A stretch of DNA of 11,255 bases. Origin: CAZYPU01 sp049642705. Its GTDB lineage: Bacteria; Omnitrophota; Gorgyraeia; JABMRN01; RBG-13-46-9. Location of the stretch: contig JBARPB010000007.1 in assembly GCA_049642705.1 (NCBI GenBank), positions 1-11,255 on the forward strand, in the 5' to 3' direction. Positions 6,401-11,255 of this stretch are shown piece after piece. The position numbers and the translations under genes are program-made. Positions within the stretch are counted from its first letter, which is position 1; every line of letters begins with the position of its first letter. The notes under the pieces are model-generated. The model was not told the origin of the DNA and made no database searches. It was given only the letters and a program-made list of their open reading frames with translations.

Positions 6401-7154
6401 CGGGGTCCTGAAGAAAGTGGTGGTTTACGTCGCCAGCAAGAAAAGGATTTCGGTCGGCGACAAGATGGCGGGAAGGCACGGCAACAAGGGCGTTGTTGCG
6501 AAGATACTGCCGGAGGAGGACATGCCTTTTCTGGAAGACGGAACGCCCGTTGAAATCGTACTTAACCCACTCGGCGTGCCTAGTCGAATGAATGTCGGGC
6601 AGCTTCTGGAAACCCACCTCGGCTGGGCTGCCAAGATTCTCGGTTTGAATATAGCGGCCCCGGTATTTGACGGCGCGCGGGAAAACGAGATAAAAAAGGA
6701 AATGAAGCGGGCGTTGCTTCCCGAAGGGGGCAAGGTATGCGTGTACGATGGGCTGACGGGTAAGCCTTTCGACCAGAGGGTAACCGTCGGCTACATATAC
6801 ATGATGAAGCTCATACACCTGGTGGACGATAAGATACACGCAAGAAGTATCGGCCCGTATTCGCTCGTTACGCAGCAGCCACTTGGCGGCAAGGCCCAGT
6901 TCGGCGGCCAGCGTTTCGGCGAGATGGAGGTATGGGCGCTTGAGGCCTACGGCGCCGCATATACGCTCCAGGAACTTTTGACAGTAAAGAGCGATGATGT
7001 GACAGGGAGGACAAAGATATACGAAGCGATTGTTAAAGGCGAAAGCACGTTTCAGCCGGGCACGCCCGAGTCGTTTAACGTTCTCGTGAAAGAACTGCAA
7101 AGCCTGTGCCTTGACGTGAAGATGGAAAAGCTCCAGGAGGAAAAAGCAAAATGA
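3450..7154 (+). CDS. rpoB: DNA-directed RNA polymerase subunit beta
   Basis: The beta subunit forms one pincer of the core enzyme and part of its active centre. The product has 1234 residues and is intact. Its N-terminus (NYAKIKKCFDFPNLIEIQRSSYEKFL) is typical. The rifampicin-binding region begins at G437 (GRSQLSQFMDQTNP, then THKRRLSALGPGG); positions equivalent to E. coli Q513, D516, H526 and S531 are unchanged, while S508 is Arg. The acidic pair E731/D732 sits in YNFEDAI. Lysines K1005 and K1013 in GDKMAGRHGNKG match E. coli K1065 and K1073. Between about residues 855 and 978 lies a charged, coiled-coil-like insertion before GDELPPG, corresponding to E. coli insertion i9. AAGGAG at 3442-3447 is only 2 nt from the ATG, a short spacing. 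The stop overlaps the rpoC start as ATGA. Confidence 0.99.
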   Translation: MVKRKNYAKIKKCFDFPNLIEIQRSSYEKFLQLGVAKNKKEPKGLEGLLEEMFPIETPDKRYLLQYMNYTVGKPKYTIEECLKTGMTYAGALRVRLRLKTPKETKEQEVYLSDIPFMTPTGTFIINGDERVVVSQLHRSPGISFEESRHPSGKRIFSARIIPYRGAWVEFEFDPTDILYVYLDRRKKFIGSVFLRIFGLSKDEDILKAFSGIEKVKLTRESQLAGYVNFVLAEDIIDAASNSILAKSGERITKELAKRIWNSKIRKFSVLSEELPEIVKTIDRDYARSREEALLEIYRKLRPGDPPTLDSALGLVDRLFFDRKRYSLGRVGRFMLNRKLSMDAPLEKTILEGDTLIKVIKRLIKIKNEGGPVDDIDHLGNRRVRSVGELLLNQLRIGMVRLERSVRERMNIYDLDSVMPHNLINAKLVSSVVKDFFGRSQLSQFMDQTNPLAELTHKRRLSALGPGGLSRERAGFEVRDVHYSHYGRMCPIETPEGPNIGLITSLSTYARVNEFGFLETPYRKVENGRATEKIEYLSADIEDEYIIAQANERLDKRGFFISDKIFCRYRRDFISTNPKNVQYMDVSPCQLVSVAASLIPFLEHDDANRALMGSNMQRQAVPLLETETPLIGTGMEYRTAKDSGTVVVAKAKGTVTYVDSEEVVIGGKRYRLRKFERSNANTCINQRPLVKLHDKVKDGDVIADGAATKDGELALGRNVLVAFMPWRGYNFEDAILISEKLLKEDKYTSVHVEEFESEARETRLGNEEITRDIPNVGEEVLRNLDADGIVRIGAEVAPGDILVGKVTPKSETELSPEEKLLRAIFGEKAGDVRDASLTVSPGIEGIIVDVKVFARKEARSKTREERAKELKEIKKIEEFYSSQIKKIEEEKARKLHKLLVGQKMAASLLDNESGKVLIKHDVVVKARDLGKVEKADLDNIKVADSPQIENEINRIMHLLDAQIEELSYEQEREIDRVKRGDELPPGVLKKVVVYVASKKRISVGDKMAGRHGNKGVVAKILPEEDMPFLEDGTPVEIVLNPLGVPSRMNVGQLLETHLGWAAKILGLNIAAPVFDGARENEIKKEMKRALLPEGGKVCVYDGLTGKPFDQRVTVGYIYMMKLIHLVDDKIHARSIGPYSLVTQQPLGGKAQFGGQRFGEMEVWALEAYGAAYTLQELLTVKSDDVTGRTKIYEAIVKGESTFQPGTPESFNVLVKELQSLCLDVKMEKLQEEKAK
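7135..7153 (+). promoter_or_regulatory. rpoC ribosome-binding site and ATGA junction
   Basis: AGGAGG at 7135-7140 lies 10 nt before the ATG at 7151, whose bases also form the rpoB TGA. A second ATG follows directly at 7154, 13 nt from the Shine-Dalgarno sequence; spacing favours 7151. The overlap suggests coupled synthesis of beta and beta' in equal amounts. Confidence 0.7.
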
Positions 7155-10100
7155 TGCCGGAAGTAAACAGATTCGACACCATTAGCATACGCTTGAGTTC
7201 GCCCCAGACAATTAAATCCTGGTCAAGGGGAGAGGTTAAGAAGCCGGAGACCATCAATTACAGGACGCTCAAACCCGAAAAAGACGGCCTGTTCTGCGAG
7301 CGCATATTCGGCCCGACGCGCGACTACGAATGTAACTGCGGGAAATACAAGAGGATAAAACACAAGGGGATTAAATGCGACCGCTGCGGCGTTGAGGTTA
7401 CGCGCTCGAGTGTCCGCCGGGAAAGAATGGGGCATATCGAGCTCGCAAGCCCGGTTGCGCACGTGTGGTTTTTTAAAACCCTTCCTTCGCGGATAGGAAA
7501 TATCATTCAGCTTAACGCCAGGGAAATGGAAAAAGTACTGTATTACGAAGAATACGTTGTAATAGACCCCGGAAAGACCCCGCTTAAGAAAAAAGAACTT
7601 TTAAACGAAGGGAGGTATGTTGAATACAGGGAGAAGTATGGCAATGATTTCGTAGCGAAGATGGGCGCCGAGGCGGTCAGGGAGCTTCTTAAAGAGGTGG
7701 AGCTCGACAAAATGTCCCAGAAACTGAAAAGAGAAATACACGAGTCGAAGACGACGCACGCGCAGAAGAGAAATATAAAGGTCCTGAAGATTGTCGAAAA
7801 CTTCAGAAAGTCCGGCAACAAACCGGAATGGATGGTGCTGGATATAATACCGGTAATTCCGCCGGACCTGCGGCCGCTGGTGCCGCTCGACGGCGGCAGG
7901 TTCGCCACCAGCGACCTAAACGACCTATATCGAAGAGTGATCAACCGGAACAACCGGCTCAAGAAGCTTCTCGAGCTCAAGGCGCCCGAGGTAATTATAA
8001 GGAACGAGAAGAGGATGCTCCAGGAGGCGGTTGACGCGCTTTTTGACAACGGAAGGCACGGAAGGCCGGTTCTCGGGCCGGGCAACAGGCCGCTTAAGTC
8101 CCTGGCAGATATGTTAAAAGGTAAGCAGGGAAGGTTCCGCCAGAACCTGCTCGGCAAAAGGGTTGACTATTCGGGAAGAAGCGTCATAGTGATCGGGCCG
8201 GAACTCAAACTTCACGAATGCGGGCTGCCGAAAAAAATGGCGCTTGAATTATTCGAACCGTTTATCATCCGCAAACTAAGGGAGAAGGGTTTCGTTCACA
8301 CCATAAAGAGCGCGAAGAAAATGGTTGAAAAAGCAAAGATCGAGGTTTGGGATATACTCGACGAAGTAATTAAGGACCACCCGGTCCTCCTTAACAGGGC
8401 ACCAACGCTGCACCGGCTCGGCGTGCAGGCCTTTCAGCCGATATTGATAGAGGGCAAGGCCATAAGGATACACCCGCTTGTCTGCGCCGCCTTTAACGCG
8501 GATTTTGACGGCGACCAGATGGCTGTCCATGTCCCGCTTTCGCTCGAAGCACAGATGGAGACGAGGATCCTGATGATAGCCACGAATAATATATTTTCGC
8601 CGGCAAACGGAAAGCCAATCGCGGTGCCTTCGCAGGATATCGTCCTTGGCTGTTACTATCTGACGAAGGAGAAAGAGGGACTGAGGGGCGAAGGTCGCAC
8701 CTTTGCGGACACCGACGAAGTCATCACGGCATACCAGGACGAGGAAGTCGCGCTCCATGCAAGAATAAAGGTAAGGATAGACGGTGAGATTATCCAGACA
8801 ACCGTGGGGAGGGTGCTCTTTAACGACCTTCTGCCGGAAGGCGTTCCATTTGTTAACGAAGTGATGGTTAAATCCAAGGTGAGCGATGTCATTTGTAATT
8901 GCCATAATCTTAAGGGTCACGAGGCAACCATTAAACTCCTCGACAAGCTAAAAACGGTCGGGTTTGAAGAAGCGACGCTGGCGGGGCTGTCGATTTCGAT
9001 AGATGATTTAAACATCCCGAAGGAAAAACAGAAATACATCGAAAAAACAAGGGGAGAAGTAGCGCGTGTGGATGAGCAGTACAAAAAAGGCATCATAACC
9101 GACGGCGAAAGGTACAATAAGATCATCGACCTCTGGACGCACACCACGGAGGCTGTTTCCGACCTTATTTTCGAGGAACTAGATTCGTTTAACCCCATCT
9201 TTATGATGGCGGACTCAGGCGCCAGGGGTTCGACGCAACAGATCCGGCAGCTGGCCGGGATGAGGGGGCTCATGGCAAAGCCTTCGGGCGAGATAATAGA
9301 GATACCTATCATAGCGAATTTCAGGGAAGGTCTTACAGTGCTCGATTATTTTATCTCTACCCACGGCGCGCGTAAAGGCCTGGCCGACACTGCCTTAAAA
9401 ACGGCCGACTCGGGATATCTTACAAGAAGGCTTGTTGATGTTGCCCAGGACGTGATTACGAGCGTAATAGACTGCGGCACCCTAAACGGCGTTTTCGCAA
9501 GCGCGATTGTCGAGGGCGACGAGGTCGTGGCGACACTTTCGGAGAGAATAATCGGAAGGGTAACGCTGGATAATATCGTTAACCCGGTTACGGACGAGGT
9601 TATAGCGGAAGCCGGAGAGGAAATAACGGAAGAGAAAGCGGAAAAAATCGAGGACGCGGGCATGGAGAGTATAAGGATAAGAAGCGTTCTAACGTGCGAA
9701 GCCAGGCGCGGGGTATGTACGAAGTGCTACGGCAGGAACCTCGCCACGGGCAATGTGGTGGAAGTGGGGGAGGCCGTTGGCGTTATCGCGGCGCAATCCA
9801 TAGGCGAACCCGGTACGCAGCTTACTATGAGGACGTTCCATATAGGAGGCACCGCAAGCCGCGTAATCGAGCAGTCGTATATCGAGACGCGGAATAAAGG
9901 CATAGTGAAATATCACAATCTTAAAACCGTCCGGAAGAAAAAGCAGCCCCATTACATCGTGCTCAACAGAAACGGTCAGGCAAGCATAGACGATAAATCC
10001 GGCAGGGAGCTCGAAAGGCACACAATACCGCAGGGAGCGCTCATGCTGGTCGCCGAAGGCGCGAGCGTAAACAAGAAGGAAATCTTTGTCAGGTGGGACC

Positions 10101-11239
10101 CTTATACGGTCCCCATACTTACGGAAGTGGACGGCTTCGTCAAGTATGAGGATATAAAGGAAGGCCTTACCATGAAGGAGGAGGTAGACCCCAGCACGAA
10201 GATAAAAAACAGGATAATACTGGAGCACAAGGGCGACTACCACCCGGAGATCGTCATACTTAACAAGCAGGACGAGGTATTGGCGATATACCCGATTCCT
10301 TCGGGCGCCGTAATCACGGTGAACGATAAACGCGGGGTTAGCGCCGGGGACATCCTGGCCAAGACCCCGCGCACGATAACGAAAACGAAGGACATTACGG
10401 GAGGGCTTCCCCGCGTCGCCGAGCTTTTCGAAGCCAGGCGGCCGAAGGACCCCTCCATAATAAGTGAAATTGACGGCGTGGTTGAATTCGGTGAAACGAA
10501 GAAGGGGCAAAAAAGGGTGGTCATTAAAAGCCCGACGGGCATGTCAAAAGAGTATGTGATACCGCACGGCAAGCACCTAAACGTGTATAAGGGCGACCGA
10601 GTTTTTGCGGGACAGCAGCTGATAGACGGCCCGATTGTGCCGCAGGACATACTGAAGGTCTCTGGAGAAAAGAAGCTCCAGGAATACCTCTTAAACGAGG
10701 TACAGGAGGTTTACCGGCTTCAAGGCGTGAAGATAAACGACAAGCATATTGAGATAATGATCCGCCAGATGTTGAAGAAGGTGAAAATAGAGGACCCTGG
10801 CGATACGTCTTTTATAATCGGGGAGCAGGTGGACAGGACCAGATTTAAAGAGGAAAACGAAAAAGTGTTGAAAAGAAAAGCAAAGCCCGCGAGCGCAACG
10901 CCCGTGCTTCTCGGGATAACAAAAGCGTCACTTGCAACGGAGAGCTTTATTTCCGCGGCAAGCTTCCAGGAGACGACGAGAATATTAACGGAAGCGGCCG
11001 CAAGCGGCAAGACCGACTATCTAAGGGGCCTTAAGGAAAATATTATAATGGGGCACCTCATCCCGGCCGGAACGGGCTTCAAAAGCCACGGGGATATAGA
11101 GGTTGTGCGAAATATCTTTGAGGAAAAAAAACCCTCCTTCGCTAAAGCTTCCTCCTTCGCCAAGGCTTCGGAGGACAAGTCGGAGGGCAAGGAAGAAGCG
11201 AAGAAAGAAAAGAAAACTAAAAAAAAGAAGGCAAAGTAG
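7151..11239 (+). CDS. rpoC: DNA-directed RNA polymerase subunit beta'
   Basis: The catalytic subunit of RNA polymerase, 1362 residues. Zinc site 1 is C61, C63, C76 and C79. GKRVDYSGRSVIV (switch region, R337) precedes the catalytic NADFDGDQMAVH loop with D451, D453 and D455. The bridge helix includes THGARKGLADTALKTADSGYLTRR (T737, H738). Zinc site 2 is C775, C849, C856 and C859, with the same spacing as in E. coli. The trigger loop carries M893, R894 and H897. About 180 residues separate this from GGLPRVAELFEARRPK (G1084), so a trigger-loop insertion of the SI3 class is present. The C-terminus departs from the family: after VVRNIFEEKKP come two SFAKAS repeats (residues 1329-1340), EDKSEGK and a lysine-rich end. 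The start at 7151 overlaps rpoB by 4 nt. Confidence 0.99.
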   Translation: MMPEVNRFDTISIRLSSPQTIKSWSRGEVKKPETINYRTLKPEKDGLFCERIFGPTRDYECNCGKYKRIKHKGIKCDRCGVEVTRSSVRRERMGHIELASPVAHVWFFKTLPSRIGNIIQLNAREMEKVLYYEEYVVIDPGKTPLKKKELLNEGRYVEYREKYGNDFVAKMGAEAVRELLKEVELDKMSQKLKREIHESKTTHAQKRNIKVLKIVENFRKSGNKPEWMVLDIIPVIPPDLRPLVPLDGGRFATSDLNDLYRRVINRNNRLKKLLELKAPEVIIRNEKRMLQEAVDALFDNGRHGRPVLGPGNRPLKSLADMLKGKQGRFRQNLLGKRVDYSGRSVIVIGPELKLHECGLPKKMALELFEPFIIRKLREKGFVHTIKSAKKMVEKAKIEVWDILDEVIKDHPVLLNRAPTLHRLGVQAFQPILIEGKAIRIHPLVCAAFNADFDGDQMAVHVPLSLEAQMETRILMIATNNIFSPANGKPIAVPSQDIVLGCYYLTKEKEGLRGEGRTFADTDEVITAYQDEEVALHARIKVRIDGEIIQTTVGRVLFNDLLPEGVPFVNEVMVKSKVSDVICNCHNLKGHEATIKLLDKLKTVGFEEATLAGLSISIDDLNIPKEKQKYIEKTRGEVARVDEQYKKGIITDGERYNKIIDLWTHTTEAVSDLIFEELDSFNPIFMMADSGARGSTQQIRQLAGMRGLMAKPSGEIIEIPIIANFREGLTVLDYFISTHGARKGLADTALKTADSGYLTRRLVDVAQDVITSVIDCGTLNGVFASAIVEGDEVVATLSERIIGRVTLDNIVNPVTDEVIAEAGEEITEEKAEKIEDAGMESIRIRSVLTCEARRGVCTKCYGRNLATGNVVEVGEAVGVIAAQSIGEPGTQLTMRTFHIGGTASRVIEQSYIETRNKGIVKYHNLKTVRKKKQPHYIVLNRNGQASIDDKSGRELERHTIPQGALMLVAEGASVNKKEIFVRWDPYTVPILTEVDGFVKYEDIKEGLTMKEEVDPSTKIKNRIILEHKGDYHPEIVILNKQDEVLAIYPIPSGAVITVNDKRGVSAGDILAKTPRTITKTKDITGGLPRVAELFEARRPKDPSIISEIDGVVEFGETKKGQKRVVIKSPTGMSKEYVIPHGKHLNVYKGDRVFAGQQLIDGPIVPQDILKVSGEKKLQEYLLNEVQEVYRLQGVKINDKHIEIMIRQMLKKVKIEDPGDTSFIIGEQVDRTRFKEENEKVLKRKAKPASATPVLLGITKASLATESFISAASFQETTRILTEAAASGKTDYLRGLKENIIMGHLIPAGTGFKSHGDIEVVRNIFEEKKPSFAKASSFAKASEDKSEGKEEAKKEKKTKKKKAK
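11133..11168 (+). repeat. Tandem 18-nt repeat coding SFAKAS twice in the RpoC tail
   Basis: cctccttcgctaaagctt (11133-11150) is followed at once by cctccttcgccaaggctt (11151-11168), 16 of 18 bases identical. With the following tcggagg, the second copy forms an imperfect inverted repeat: outer CCTCC/GGAGG and inner GCC/GGC. Both copies are read in the rpoC frame as SFAKAS. I recall SFAKASEDK-like strings as a recurrent product of dispersed repeats in candidate-phylum genomes; this was not checked by search. Confidence 0.7.
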
Positions 11240-11242
11240 ATG
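11228..11242 (+). promoter_or_regulatory. rpsL ribosome-binding site inside the RpoC lysine tail
   Basis: AAGG at 11228-11231, within GAAGAAGG-like purines coding for lysines of the RpoC tail, lies 8 nt before the rpsL ATG at 11240. It supports that start and means the last rpoC codons have a second role. Confidence 0.55.
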
Positions 11243-11255
11243 CCGACGGTAAATC
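11240..11255 (+). CDS. rpsL: Small ribosomal subunit protein uS12, first codons (3' truncated by window)
   Basis: Only ATG CCG ACG GTA AAT C is present, reading MPTVN, which matches the near-invariant MPT(I/V)N start of S12, the decoding-site protein. Gene order agrees, since rpsL commonly follows rpoC and opens the str operon (rpsL-rpsG-fusA). The ATG directly follows the rpoC TAG with no gap and is in the same frame. Identification rests on five residues plus context. Confidence 0.8.

Noticed and set aside
7828..8034. Plus-strand 68-codon frame inside rpoC
   Set aside because: It is out of frame within a conserved part of beta', and its Ala/Gly/Arg/Gln-rich translation is typical of a shadow frame.
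9689..10510. Open frame of 273 codons on the minus strand inside rpoC
   Set aside because: It lies wholly antisense to conserved beta' sequence, has no recognisable product and no convincing binding site. Similar antisense frames occur throughout rpoB and rpoC (for example 6342-7100 and 8276-8920) and follow from codon composition.
1..11255. A novel defence, mobile or biosynthetic system
   Set aside because: All substantial frames are accounted for by known ribosomal, transcription and Sec genes, and no spacer array, transposase, integrase or unknown gene is present.

Overview
This is a bacterial housekeeping locus, gene-dense and entirely on the + strand. It joins the tail of the tuf region to the secE-nusG-rplKAJL-rpoBC block (the classical rif region) and ends in the first codons of rpsL, which normally opens the str operon. 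Every protein is a recognisable translation or transcription component. I found no defence system, phage, insertion sequence or CRISPR array.

Layout: end of tuf (EF-Tu domain III, 1-296); rpmG (298-456); a 34-nt gap holding a short direct repeat; tRNA-Trp with encoded CCA (491-565); secE (575-757); nusG (759-1292); rplK (1300-1806), overlapping rplA (1760-2446) by 47 nt; rplJ (2465-3007), overlapping rplL (3000-3440) by 8 nt; rpoB (3450-7154), overlapping rpoC (7151-11239) by 4 nt; and rpsL from 11240, directly after the rpoC stop codon. The longest non-coding stretch is the 34 nt before the tRNA. There is no convincing internal promoter, terminator or attenuator, so the block looks like one long operon with translational coupling at several junctions. 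The products feed three machines: the ribosome (L33, L11, L1, L10, L7/L12, S12, with EF-Tu and tRNA-Trp serving it), RNA polymerase with its elongation factor (beta, beta', NusG), and the Sec translocon (SecE).

Organism: the single-membrane-span SecE, the large insertion in beta just before the GDELPPG segment, and a long insertion in the beta' trigger loop all fit the Gram-negative side of the bacterial tree rather than Firmicutes or Actinobacteria. The rifampicin-region wording (GRSQLSQFMDQTNP) recalls Chlamydia and other PVC-type bacteria. The SFAKAS tail repeat in rpoC and the GATTACAC repeat before the tRNA resemble dispersed repeats I associate with uncultured candidate phyla such as Omnitrophota. 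An uncultured PVC/Omnitrophota-like bacterium is my best guess, but this is recall, not a search result.

The points most worth a second look are: the rplK tail that is coded twice with the rplA start; the duplicated, repeat-derived SFAKAS segment plus lysine tail of RpoC; the direct repeat that supplies part of the rpmG stop codon; the 9-nt distance from the tRNA end to secE; and the absence of room for the usual L1 and L10 leaders and the rplL-rpoB attenuator.
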